The position numbers and the translations under genes are program-made. A stretch of DNA of 21,502 bases. Source: Flavobacterium sp. UBA807 (lineage in GTDB: Bacteria > Bacteroidota > Bacteroidia > Flavobacteriales > Flavobacteriaceae). Below, piece after piece: positions 1 through 7,293 of the stretch. The DNA lies in contig DBIH01000142.1 of assembly GCA_002296885.1 (NCBI GenBank), forward strand, positions 1-21,502, in the 5' to 3' direction. The notes beneath the pieces are model-generated. The model was not told the origin of the DNA, searched no databases, and saw only the letters and a program-made list of their open reading frames with translations. Position 1 is the stretch's first letter. Every line of letters starts with the position of its first letter.

Positions 1-1211
1 TTGTTGGTGAAAACGGCTCACTTACACAACAAATTGCCCGCGGAGTAATTCCTTCAATGATATTTTGGGGCGCTCCCGGAACCGGGAAAACAACTTTGGC
101 ACAGATTATTGCCAAACAAAGTAACCGTCCGTTTTATGAGCTAAGCGCCATAAACAGCGGCGTCAAAGACATTCGCGATGTGATTGACAAAGCGAAACTG
201 AGTGGCGGATTATTCACAGCAAAAAATCCGATTTTATTTATCGATGAAATCCATCGCTTTAGCAAATCGCAGCAGGATTCGCTATTAGCCGCAGTAGAAA
301 AAGGTTGGATAACACTGATTGGCGCAACAACTGAAAACCCAAGTTTTGAAGTTATTCCTGCGCTTTTGTCACGTTGTCAGGTGTATATCCTAAATCCGTT
401 TTCAAAAGAAGATTTATTGGCTCTGCTTGAAAGAGCTATGAAGCTTGATTCCATTATCTCAACAAAAAAAATAAAACTAAAGGAAACCGAAGCTTTGCTG
501 AGGCTTTCAGGAGGCGATGGACGCAAACTCTTAAATATTTTTGAACTCGTTGTAAACGCTAGCCCCGAGGGTCCTATAACAATTACTAATGACAAGGTCT
601 TAGAATTGGTTCAGCAAAACACCGTCCTTTATGATAAAATGGGCGAACAGCATTACGACATTGTTTCGGCATTCATAAAATCAATTCGCGGAAGCGACCC
701 AAATGGAGCGGTTTATTGGCTGGCCCGAATGATAGAAGGTGGTGAGGATGTAAAATTCATTGCACGTCGAATGCTGATTCTATCGAGTGAAGATATTGGA
801 AATGCAAATCCAACAGCATTTATCATGGCGAACAATACGTTTCAGGCAGTTTCTACAATTGGTTATCCCGAAAGCAGAATTATTCTGAGCCAATGTGCGG
901 TCTATCTGGCAACTTCTGCAAAAAGCAATGCAAGTTATATGGCTATCAGTGAAGCACAGCAATTGGTAAAACAAACCGGAGATTTATCGGTACCTATTCA
1001 CTTGCGCAACGCTCCAACCAAGCTGATGAAGGAATTGGGTTATGGCGAAGAGTATCAATATTCGCATAGCTATGAAAACAATTTCTCTGCGCAGGAGTAT
1101 CTGCCCGATGAAATCATAAACACCGCACTCTACAATCCCGGGAATAACTCCCGTGAAAATGAATTGCGTACGTTTTTAAAAAACCGCTGGAAAGATAAAT
1201 ACGGTTATTAG
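1..1211 (+). CDS. rarA: Replication-associated recombination protein A (RarA/MgsA AAA+ ATPase), 5' end outside the window
   Basis: This is a clamp-loader-like AAA+ ATPase that acts at stalled replication forks. The reading frame is open from base 3 (Val-Gly-Glu-Asn-Gly...), so the true start lies upstream and only the N-terminal tip is missing. The Walker A motif GAPGTGKTT falls near bases 69-95. Walker B (ILFIDEIHRF) is near 231-260, followed by the sensor-like ATTENPSFEV and the arginine-finger region LLSRC. The C-terminal half has the helical lid and tetramerisation region typical of the family, including the conserved stretch SSEDIGNANP. The match to RarA is clear throughout, and the paralogous clamp-loader subunit DnaX is excluded by these RarA-specific motifs. 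The stop TAG (1209-1211) overlaps the stop of the convergent gene by three bases, leaving no room for an intergenic terminator. Confidence 0.95.
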   Translation, partial: VGENGSLTQQIARGVIPSMIFWGAPGTGKTTLAQIIAKQSNRPFYELSAINSGVKDIRDVIDKAKLSGGLFTAKNPILFIDEIHRFSKSQQDSLLAAVEKGWITLIGATTENPSFEVIPALLSRCQVYILNPFSKEDLLALLERAMKLDSIISTKKIKLKETEALLRLSGGDGRKLLNIFELVVNASPEGPITITNDKVLELVQQNTVLYDKMGEQHYDIVSAFIKSIRGSDPNGAVYWLARMIEGGEDVKFIARRMLILSSEDIGNANPTAFIMANNTFQAVSTIGYPESRIILSQCAVYLATSAKSNASYMAISEAQQLVKQTGDLSVPIHLRNAPTKLMKELGYGEEYQYSHSYENNFSAQEYLPDEIINTALYNPGNNSRENELRTFLKNRWKDKYGY

Positions 1212-1984
1212 AATTTAAGGTTTAAAGGTTCTGAAACTAAACTTCCGTTTTTATAATATTCAAAAAACCATTTCCCGTTTTTTAAAATTACGGTTCCGTT
1301 TATATCGCCTTTTATTCCAATGAATACATTTTTTTGTGATGTATTTAATAATTTCATTATAACTTTTGGCTCATTATCCACAACCTGATAACCGTTGGCT
1401 ATTGGCTGAGCAAAAAAGAAAACTTCTGAGCTGGAATTTACACTATCAGGTCCTCCTGATATCATTTCAGTTTTATCTCCTTTTTTTGTTGGAGCTGGTG
1501 GTTCCGGTGCAATATCACCGGGTACTTCTCCCGGAACTTTTACAATTGCAACATCAAAATTACCATTGTATTTATAATGCAATTTATCAAATGATTTTCC
1601 GGCTTCTCGTAATGCCTGATTATAGGCTGTTGGCAATTGTTTTTCGCTGCTCTCTCCAAATGCAGTTTCAAAAAGAATTTTATCCCTACAATCTTTGATT
1701 ACTATTTTAAGTCTGGTCAATAACATTGTGTTATCCTTTACCAAATCGGCATACAATTTTTTACAGTTGGCATTTGCAATTTCATCTGGAATTGAATCGG
1801 TTGCCAAAAAAGCCTTAAACCCATATTTCTGAAGCAGTAATTTTGTTGAAACATTCAGTCCATATTTCCCTTTTTCCTTAAACCCAGTAAACTTCAAAGG
1901 TACAATTACATATTCATAACTATTGATTCCCTGCGAAAAGGCACAATATGAAATTAAAACAAACAGCAACGCAATCTTCTTCAT
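1208..1984 (-). CDS. Secreted hypothetical protein, last gene of the radC operon
   Basis: I do not recognise a named family. The 258-residue product has a signal peptide (residues 1-18, Lys-Lys then a hydrophobic run ending in AFSQ), so it is probably exported to the periplasm or outer membrane. Residues 20-140 form a mixed alpha/beta region that begins YEYVIVPLKFTGF and contains TKLLLQKYGFKAF. A proline-rich linker lies near residues 150-170 (VPGEVPGDIAPEPPAP), followed by a C-terminal beta-rich region with repeated strand-turn units such as NGTVILKNGKWFFEYYKNG. The ATG at 1984 follows the HAD gene stop by one base, so translation is probably coupled. Association with radC and the HAD phosphatase may be only positional. 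Its stop TAA interlocks with the rarA stop. Confidence 0.8.
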   Translation of the reverse strand: MKKIALLFVLISYCAFSQGINSYEYVIVPLKFTGFKEKGKYGLNVSTKLLLQKYGFKAFLATDSIPDEIANANCKKLYADLVKDNTMLLTRLKIVIKDCRDKILFETAFGESSEKQLPTAYNQALREAGKSFDKLHYKYNGNFDVAIVKVPGEVPGDIAPEPPAPTKKGDKTEMISGGPDSVNSSSEVFFFAQPIANGYQVVDNEPKVIMKLLNTSQKNVFIGIKGDINGTVILKNGKWFFEYYKNGSLVSEPLNLKF

Positions 1985-1985
1985 T

Positions 1986-2669
1986 TTATAATATTTTTTT
2001 TAATTCTAATAAATGATTTATAGTCAAATGCCCTTCTTCAGTATAGATTCCCTTTTCATCAAACAGGATAGCCTTCATTCCAAAATCTATGGCGCCACGC
2101 ACATCGGCATCAATGCAATCACCAATCATAATAGCATTATCTTTATTGGCGTTTGCCAAAGATAAAGCAAATTCAAATATGTTTCGGTGTGGCTTTTTTA
2201 CTCCTGCCATTTCTGAGTTGGTTATGGTTTTAAAATATCGCCCAAGTCCGGATTTGCTTATTTTCTTTCCCTGCACTTCAGCAAATCCATTAGTAATGAT
2301 GTGCAAATTGTATTTTGGTTGCAGATATTCTAAAATTTCTATTGCTCCATCAAAAAGTTGATTATTATCTGGCATGTATTCGATGTATTTTTCAGATATG
2401 AAATTGATTTCTTTATCAGAAATTGCATAATCCAAAACATCAAAAGACTGACGCAAACGCGTATAACGCAACTCTTCATGAGTCATTTTATCAACCTGAT
2501 ACAACTTCCAGCATGCCTGATTTATAGGCGCATAAATTTCTATAAAAACATTGGTGTCAATAGTTGGATGATGCTTCCTGAAAATCTTGTCAAAAGCCAA
2601 AATAGAATTTTTGTCAAAATCCCAAAGTGTGTGATCTAAATCGAAGAAGATGTCTGTTATGTTTTCCAT
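1986..2669 (-). CDS. yjjG: HAD-superfamily hydrolase of the YjjG pyrimidine 5'-nucleotidase type
   Basis: Cytosolic phosphohydrolase of 227 residues. HAD motif I is FDLDHTLWDF, with D10 as nucleophile and D12 as acid/base. Motif II is ITNG (T126), motif III is the lysine in GVKKP (K158 or K159), and motif IV is GDCIDAD (D184 and D188). The cap is the helical type C1 insertion between motifs I and II. The Trp after HTL and the motif IV spacing match the YjjG/TIGR02254 group, which removes phosphate from pyrimidine nucleoside monophosphates, including non-canonical ones (house-cleaning). That substrate is inferred from family resemblance and other HAD phosphatases cannot be excluded. The ATG at 2669 directly abuts the radC stop at 2670, so the two are almost certainly co-transcribed. 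Confidence 0.85.
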   Translation of the reverse strand: MENITDIFFDLDHTLWDFDKNSILAFDKIFRKHHPTIDTNVFIEIYAPINQACWKLYQVDKMTHEELRYTRLRQSFDVLDYAISDKEINFISEKYIEYMPDNNQLFDGAIEILEYLQPKYNLHIITNGFAEVQGKKISKSGLGRYFKTITNSEMAGVKKPHRNIFEFALSLANANKDNAIMIGDCIDADVRGAIDFGMKAILFDEKGIYTEEGHLTINHLLELKKIL

Positions 2670-3359
2670 TTAAAAAATTCCTTCATCCTGAAAACTGAAA
2701 TAGCCGTTTTCTGTGATGATAATATGGTCGAGCACCTTAATATCTAACTGCTCTCCTGCTTTTTTTAGCTTTTTGGTTATTTCCTTGTCGGCATCGCTTG
2801 CCTGCAATTTTCCGGAAGGATGATTGTGTGACAAAATTACGGAAGTTGCATTGTGTTCCAATGCGGTTTTAAAAATTAATCGGACATCAACTACAGTTCC
2901 TGTAATTCCACCTTTGGAAAGTTGTGATTTGTAAATGATTTTGTTTGAATTATTGAGATACAAAACCCAAAATTCTTCGTGTGGCAGTTCGCCGATAATG
3001 GGCTGCATGATTTCAAAAACCGCTTTGCTTGAAGTTATCTTACTTAGTTCTACAGATTCTTCCGCTCTTCTCCTTCTTCCCAATTCCAGTGCAGCTGCAA
3101 TCGAAACCGCTTTCGCCTCACCTATTCCTTTGAATTCCATCAACTGCTTCAATGACAATTTACCTAAAGCATTTAGGTTATTATCAACGCTTGCCAAAAT
3201 CCTCTTACTCAGGCTGACGGCACTTTCATTTCTGCTTCCGGAACCAATCAGAATAGCGATAAGCTCAGCATCACTTAGAGCTGTCTTGCCCTTAAGCATC
3301 ATCTTTTCGCGGGGCTTATCATCTTCTGCCCAGTGCTTTATGGAAAAATTTTGTTCCAA
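2670..3359 (-). CDS. radC: RadC family protein (UPF0758, JAB/MPN domain)
   Basis: A 229-residue RadC-like protein. The N-terminal region (IKHWAEDDKPREK, then ALSDAELIAILIGSGS) is characteristic of the family. A helix-hairpin-helix follows near residues 76-92 (FKGIGEAKAVSIAAALELG). The C-terminal JAB metal-binding domain has LSHNHPSG and a later Asp (H178, H180, S182, D189). Despite its name, a role in DNA repair is poorly supported and the biochemical activity is unknown. The start appears to be TTG at 3359: the upstream in-frame codons contain no ATG before a stop, and the next Met (residue 20) would remove conserved N-terminal residues. It is the first gene of a three-gene operon and is divergent from the DUF1287 gene, 51 bases away. 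Confidence 0.92.
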   Translation of the reverse strand: MEQNFSIKHWAEDDKPREKMMLKGKTALSDAELIAILIGSGSRNESAVSLSKRILASVDNNLNALGKLSLKQLMEFKGIGEAKAVSIAAALELGRRRRAEESVELSKITSSKAVFEIMQPIIGELPHEEFWVLYLNNSNKIIYKSQLSKGGITGTVVDVRLIFKTALEHNATSVILSHNHPSGKLQASDADKEITKKLKKAGEQLDIKVLDHIIITENGYFSFQDEGIF

Positions 3360-3382
3360 GACAAATACTTTAAATACGTTTT
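3351..3382 (+). promoter_or_regulatory. Candidate Bacteroidota-type promoter for the DUF1287 gene
   Basis: TTG at 3351-3353 and TACGTTTT at 3375-3382 are separated by 21 bases. This fits TTG-N17-23-TAnnTTTG, except that the last base is T instead of G. The downstream ATG at 3411 leaves a leader of roughly 20 bases. The -33 part overlaps the first codons of the divergent radC. Confidence 0.35.
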
Positions 3383-3410
3383 CTGCGTTATAAAACTAAA
3401 AATAATAAAT

Positions 3411-4016
3411 ATGAAAACGGTATACTTTTTACTCACTTTACTTACGTTTTTTACTTGTGGACAAAAAGAAATAGAGAATGAAAGCAGTGTTCCAAATACT
3501 TTCGAGGATAAACTTTCTGCCGCTGCAATTTCTATAATTGACGACAAAGTTGTTTATACTCCGACTTATGTTTCTATAAAATATCCAAACGGCGATGTCC
3601 CTCCAAAGACCGGGGTTTGCTCAGATGTTGTGATTCGCTCCTATCGAAAACTTGGAATTGATTTGCAAAAAGAAGTTCATGAAGACATGATCAATAACTT
3701 CTCGAAATATCCCAAAATCTGGGGCATGAGTAAAACCGACACTAATATTGACCACCGGCGTGTCCCGAATCTCGAAGTTTTCTTTGGCAGAAAAGGACAA
3801 ACTCTTCCGATAACAAACGATGGTAACAATTACAAAACCGGAGAATTGGTTACCTGGATTATTGGGAATAAATATCCACATATTGGTATCGTTACCAATA
3901 AAAAATCATCAGACGGAAATCGTCCGATGATTGTTCATAATGTTGGTGCCGGTCAGGTTTTAGAAGATTGTTTATTTGACTGGAAAATTGTGGGTCATTT
4001 TAAATATGAAAAATGA
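3411..4016 (+). CDS. DUF1287 domain protein, probable lipoprotein
   Basis: The product is 201 residues. An N-terminal hydrophobic segment ends in LTFFTC at residue 16, a loose lipobox followed by GQKEIENE, so a membrane-anchored lipoprotein is likely but not certain. The mature part matches the DUF1287 family (E. coli YijF type): KTGVCSDVVIRSYRKLGIDL, then DTNIDHRRVPNLEVFF, then YPHIGIVTNKKS and IVHNVGAGQVLEDCLFDW. The single conserved Cys in GVCSD with later His residues (HIGIV, IVHNVG) recalls the Cys-His arrangement of papain-fold and NlpC-like hydrolases. That activity is my inference, as the function of DUF1287 is not established. The ATG at 3411 was chosen over an open upstream extension because it gives a clean signal sequence and leaves room for a promoter. 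It ends 8 bases from the convergent mpl. Confidence 0.85.
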   Translation: MKTVYFLLTLLTFFTCGQKEIENESSVPNTFEDKLSAAAISIIDDKVVYTPTYVSIKYPNGDVPPKTGVCSDVVIRSYRKLGIDLQKEVHEDMINNFSKYPKIWGMSKTDTNIDHRRVPNLEVFFGRKGQTLPITNDGNNYKTGELVTWIIGNKYPHIGIVTNKKSSDGNRPMIVHNVGAGQVLEDCLFDWKIVGHFKYEK

Positions 4017-4024
4017 TTTTAAGA

Positions 4025-5380
4025 TTAGGAAATCAAACCTTTTACCTCATCAAAATTCAATCCGCCATAATTACCGGAACTCATTAGCAGCAAAGCCGAA
4101 TGATTCAAATCATAATTAAAAAGAAAATTCTTGAATTCTGCGGGTTCAGTATAAATAATCAAATCGTTGCGTTTGAAGGATTCGGCAATTTGCTCATACG
4201 TAATTTCCTGAAGCTGCTTGATTTTAACTGCATCGGGCGAATAGAAAACCACAGCAATATCGGCGGCATCAAGTGCGCCTTCATATTCTTTCAGGAATTC
4301 TGGATTTAAACTACTGTAGGTATGTAATTCCAAACACGCTACTAACTTTCTATCCGGGTATTGCGCTTTCACTGCTTTAGTCGTTGCTGAAACTTTGCTT
4401 GGTGAATGTGCAAAATCCTTATAGGCAACCTTGCCTTTTCCTTCAGCAATTTTTTCAAGGCGTTTGCTTGCTCCTTTAAAACTGGCAATCGCTTCATAGA
4501 AATCGGCTTCATCAACACCCATATTCTGGCAAATCCATTTGGCACCAGCCAAATTATTCAGATTGTGCGCTCCGAAAACCTCAATTGGCATGGGCCCTTC
4601 GGGAGTATCTAATAAAGTGACTCCGTCTTCAACGGTATAACTTGGTGTTTTATAAGGAATTCTTCTTATCGTATTTGTCGATTCTTCGGCGACTTTTTTC
4701 ACGTTCTCGTCTTCTTCATTATAAACCAAAATGCCGCCTTTGGTAATTTGGTTTACAAAAATTTCAAACTGTTCTACATAATTTTCAAATGTTGGGAACA
4801 CATTGATATGATCCCAGGCAATTCCGGAAAGTAAAGCTATATTTGGTTGGTATAAATGAAACTTTGGTCTTCTGTCAATTGGTGATGAAAGATATTCGTC
4901 ACCTTCCAGAACAATGAAATCATTTTCATGCGTAAGATGTACCATCGTGTCAAAACCCTCCAGTTGTGCTCCAACCATATAATCGACATCGATATTATGG
5001 TAATGCATCACGTGCAGAATCATGGATGTAATAGTCGTTTTTCCGTGGGAACCGCCTATAACGACACGAGTTTTGTTTTTTGACTGCTCGTATAAAAATT
5101 CAGGATACGAATATATTTTCAGGCCCAATTCCTGTGCTTTCAATAGTTCAGGATTGTCAGCTTTGGCATGCATTCCGAGAATGATAGCTTCAATATCTGA
5201 AGTTATTTTTTCAGGAAACCATCCAAACTCAACCGGCAGTAATCCTTTTTTTTCCAATCGTGACTTTGATGGTTCGAATATGGCATCATCGCTTCCTGTT
5301 ACCTGATATCCTTTGTTGTGTAATGCTAATGCCAGATTGTGCATAGCTGCGCCTCCGATGGCGATGAAATGTGTACGCAT
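4025..5380 (-). CDS. mpl: UDP-N-acetylmuramate:L-Ala-gamma-D-Glu-meso-DAP ligase (murein recycling, Mpl type)
   Basis: Mur-ligase family protein of 451 residues, close to E. coli Mpl (457). It attaches recycled murein tripeptide to UDP-MurNAc, which saves the MurC-MurF steps. The N-terminal Rossmann-like domain has HFIAIGGAAMHNLA and VTGSDDAIFEPS. The ATP-binding P-loop is GGSHGKTT (109-116). The central domain carries LEGDEYLSSPIDRRPKFH, and the C-terminal domain carries KDFAHSPSKVSATTKAV. MurC was considered and rejected: the GGAAMHNLA N-terminus and DRRPKFH region are of Mpl type. The gene begins two bases after the stop of the TPR gene, which suggests translational coupling and a shared cell-envelope role. 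Confidence 0.92.
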   Translation of the reverse strand: MRTHFIAIGGAAMHNLALALHNKGYQVTGSDDAIFEPSKSRLEKKGLLPVEFGWFPEKITSDIEAIILGMHAKADNPELLKAQELGLKIYSYPEFLYEQSKNKTRVVIGGSHGKTTITSMILHVMHYHNIDVDYMVGAQLEGFDTMVHLTHENDFIVLEGDEYLSSPIDRRPKFHLYQPNIALLSGIAWDHINVFPTFENYVEQFEIFVNQITKGGILVYNEEDENVKKVAEESTNTIRRIPYKTPSYTVEDGVTLLDTPEGPMPIEVFGAHNLNNLAGAKWICQNMGVDEADFYEAIASFKGASKRLEKIAEGKGKVAYKDFAHSPSKVSATTKAVKAQYPDRKLVACLELHTYSSLNPEFLKEYEGALDAADIAVVFYSPDAVKIKQLQEITYEQIAESFKRNDLIIYTEPAEFKNFLFNYDLNHSALLLMSSGNYGGLNFDEVKGLIS

Positions 5381-5382
5381 GT

Positions 5383-6081
5383 TTATGACTTGTTTTTTTC
5401 CTGATATTTTTTCAAAACTTCCAGTGCCTTTTCCGGCTGGTTTAGTTTGTCTTTATATAGTTGGGCTAATCTTTCATAAGTTTGTTTTGAACCACCAATC
5501 TGGATTGCTTTGATATAATATTGTTCAGCACTTTTATAACGTTTAAAATATTCATCGATATGCGCTTTGGAAAGATAACCATCAATAGGTGAAATCTTGA
5601 ATAATTCATTCGAATAGTGCTGCGCTTTTTTTTCGCTTCCGCCAATAAAACCCGGAAGTTGTAGATAATATTCGATTAATGCCCATCGTGCTTCAATATG
5701 ATTTGGGTTGAGTACAATTGCTTTTTCAAGCGATTCTCGGATATCTCCAATCAACCGAATCGCAACCCATTTCCCGCCTGTTTGTGCCCGCATCCCCAAT
5801 GCGCCGCCATATTTGAAATAATAATCGGCGTTATTAGGTTTTGACGTTTTAAGTTTCTCATAATAAAACGCAGCTTTTTCCCAATCATTCATATTGCTGG
5901 CTATGTCACCAAGGTATTCAATGATTTTAAGATTGCCGGGAGAATCTTTTAATGCTGCTTCAAAAAGAGGTTTAGCCAAACTGTACTTTTCCTGTGTAAA
6001 CAGCTTTTCTGCCTTCTCATAATTGGTTTGTGAGAAAATCAATGTTGGCACCAAAAGAAGAATAAAAACTAACTTTTTCAT
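5383..6081 (-). CDS. Exported tetratricopeptide-repeat protein upstream of mpl
   Basis: The 232-residue product has a typical signal peptide (MKKLVFILLLVPTLIFSQ). TPR-like helix pairs follow: YEKAEKLFTQEKYSLAKPLF near residues 21-40, a second unit (LKIIEYLGDIASNMNDWEKA), then NPNHIEARWALIEYYLQLPG, and repeats near residues 170-220 (SAEQYYIKAIQIGG, QPEKALEVLKKYQEK). It is probably a periplasmic scaffold or assembly factor with no catalytic motif. The specific partner is unknown. The two-base spacing to mpl suggests a link to envelope or peptidoglycan metabolism, but that is inference. It has its own -7 element at 6109-6116 and lies downstream of the obg terminator, so it starts a new transcription unit. 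Confidence 0.85.
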   Translation of the reverse strand: MKKLVFILLLVPTLIFSQTNYEKAEKLFTQEKYSLAKPLFEAALKDSPGNLKIIEYLGDIASNMNDWEKAAFYYEKLKTSKPNNADYYFKYGGALGMRAQTGGKWVAIRLIGDIRESLEKAIVLNPNHIEARWALIEYYLQLPGFIGGSEKKAQHYSNELFKISPIDGYLSKAHIDEYFKRYKSAEQYYIKAIQIGGSKQTYERLAQLYKDKLNQPEKALEVLKKYQEKNKS

Positions 6082-6108
6082 CTAATTGTAAATACACTTT
6101 GACAAGCA

Positions 6109-6116
6109 CAAATGTA
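6109..6116 (-). promoter_or_regulatory. -7 promoter element for the TPR-mpl operon
   Basis: On the minus strand the sequence TACATTTG matches TAnnTTTG exactly, 28 bases before the ATG at 6081 and after the obg terminator. I see no convincing TTG -33 element at the usual 17-23 base spacing. Confidence 0.55.
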
Positions 6117-6151
6117 GTTTATTATTAGGATTTTTAGAGAAGATTTAACTC

Positions 6152-6180
6152 AAAAAACCCATCTTTTAGGATAGGCTTTT
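6152..6180 (-). terminator. Rho-independent terminator after obg
   Basis: On the minus strand AAAAGCCTATC, loop CTAAAA, GATGGGTTTTTT form an 11-pair stem with two G-U pairs, and the 3' arm runs into six Ts. It starts within the obg stop codon and ends upstream of the TPR promoter, so it separates the two units. Confidence 0.7.
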
Positions 6181-7213
6181 ATAAGCCGTGGCTGTTTTCA
6201 GGTTCCTCGCTGTTGATGTTGAGCATTTCCCAAAGTTTGTCTTTCAATTCGGATAATCCTTGTTGGGCAACAGATGAAATGAACATGAACGGAAGTCCTT
6301 TGAATTCTTTATCCAGTTGCAACTTGAGTTCGGTTTTAAGCTCATCATCAAGCATGTCGCATTTGGAAATTACCAAGAGCCTGTCTTTATCCAGCATTTC
6401 AGGATTATAACGACGTAATTCGTCTATCAGGATTTCGTATTCTTTTTTGATGTCATCGGCATCAGCCGGAACCAAAAACAACAGTGTTGAATTACGTTCG
6501 ATATGTCTCAAAAAGTAATGCCCCAAGCCTTTCCCTTCTGCCGCTCCTTCAATAATTCCCGGAATATCAGCCATAATGAACGACTTGAATTCGCGATAAG
6601 CTACAATTCCCAAATTTGGCTTTAAAGTCGTAAACGGATAATCGGCAATTTTTGGTTTTGCTGAAGTTAGGACCGAAAGTAAAGTCGATTTTCCTGCATT
6701 TGGAAAACCAACCAAACCAACATCGGCCAATACTTTCAATTCAAGAATCACATCCATTTCTTCCGGTGGCATTCCCGGCTGGGCATAACGTGGTGTTTGA
6801 TTGGTTGAGCTTCTGAAATGCCAGTTTCCCAATCCGCCTTTTCCGCCTTTAACCAAAATTCGTTCTTCGCCGTGTTCGGTTATTTCGAAAAGGATTTCAT
6901 CGGTTTCTTTATCACGAACAACAGTTCCCAGCGGCACTTCAATCAATTTGTCTTCACCATCATGCCCCGTACTTCTTGAACTTCCTCCATCGCCACCATG
7001 ACCGGCTTTGATATGACGTGCAAACTTCAGGTGAAACAAGGTCCAAAGGCTTTTGTTCCCTTTCAGGATTACATGTCCGCCACGACCACCATCACCACCA
7101 TCCGGGCCACCTTTTTCAATAAATTTTTCTCTGTGCAGATGCGAAGAACCCTTCCCTCCTTTTCCGGACGAAACATATATTTTTACGTAGTCTACGAAAT
7201 TTCCTTCTGTCAT
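6179..7213 (-). CDS. obg: Obg/CgtA GTPase (ribosome assembly)
   Basis: Essential GTPase associated with the large ribosomal subunit, 344 residues. The Gly-rich Obg fold spans about residues 1-158, with [15 protein letters not shown] and [16 protein letters not shown] visible. The G domain has G1 GFPNAGKS (169-176), the switch I region [13 protein letters not shown]3 DIPG (216-219) and G4 as SKCD (283-286, Ser in place of the usual Asn), with a G5-like SSVAQQG near 313. It lacks a long C-terminal OCT domain, as many Obg proteins do. The start is ATG at 7213. The frame stays open upstream to a TTG, but that extension only translates the 7-base repeats of the spacer, and the chosen start gives the conserved FVDYVKIYV beginning. 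A terminator follows immediately. Confidence 0.96.
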   Translation of the reverse strand: MTEGNFVDYVKIYVSSGKGGKGSSHLHREKFIEKGGPDGGDGGRGGHVILKGNKSLWTLFHLKFARHIKAGHGGDGGSSRSTGHDGEDKLIEVPLGTVVRDKETDEILFEITEHGEERILVKGGKGGLGNWHFRSSTNQTPRYAQPGMPPEEMDVILELKVLADVGLVGFPNAGKSTLLSVLTSAKPKIADYPFTTLKPNLGIVAYREFKSFIMADIPGIIEGAAEGKGLGHYFLRHIERNSTLLFLVPADADDIKKEYEILIDELRRYNPEMLDKDRLLVISKCDMLDDELKTELKLQLDKEFKGLPFMFISSVAQQGLSELKDKLWEMLNINSEEPENSHGL

Positions 7214-7219
7214 GATTTT

Positions 7220-7293
7220 AGTTATTGGTTGTCGGTTGCTGGTTGTCGGTTGTGGATTTCTCCCATCAACTATCAACTGTCAACCATCAACTA
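7220..7293. repeat. Heptad-repeat spacer with inverted arms between the CorC-type gene and obg
   Basis: The spacer is built from 7-base units. On the plus strand GGTTGTC, GGTTGCT, GGTTGTC, GGTTGTG occur in a row, then after a short break ATCAACT, ATCAACT, GTCAACC, ATCAACT. The two blocks are of opposite polarity: 7220-7231 (AGTTATTGGTTG) pairs with 7281-7292 (CAACCATCAACT) at 11 of 12 positions, so the whole can fold as a long imperfect hairpin. The far arm overlaps the TAG stop of the CorC-type gene (7291-7293). The function is unknown. Confidence 0.75.

Noticed and set aside
1366..1698. Plus-strand frame inside the secreted hypothetical at 1208-1984
   Set aside because: Low-complexity Leu/Gln-rich translation with no start context, while the opposite strand has a signal peptide and tight operon spacing.
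2935..3393. Long open frame antisense to radC
   Set aside because: It is a Ser/Leu-rich frame opposite a strongly conserved protein with all RadC motifs, so it is an artefact of codon use.
7220..7293. CRISPR array
   Set aside because: Units are only 7 bases with no spacers of constant length, and no cas genes are near.
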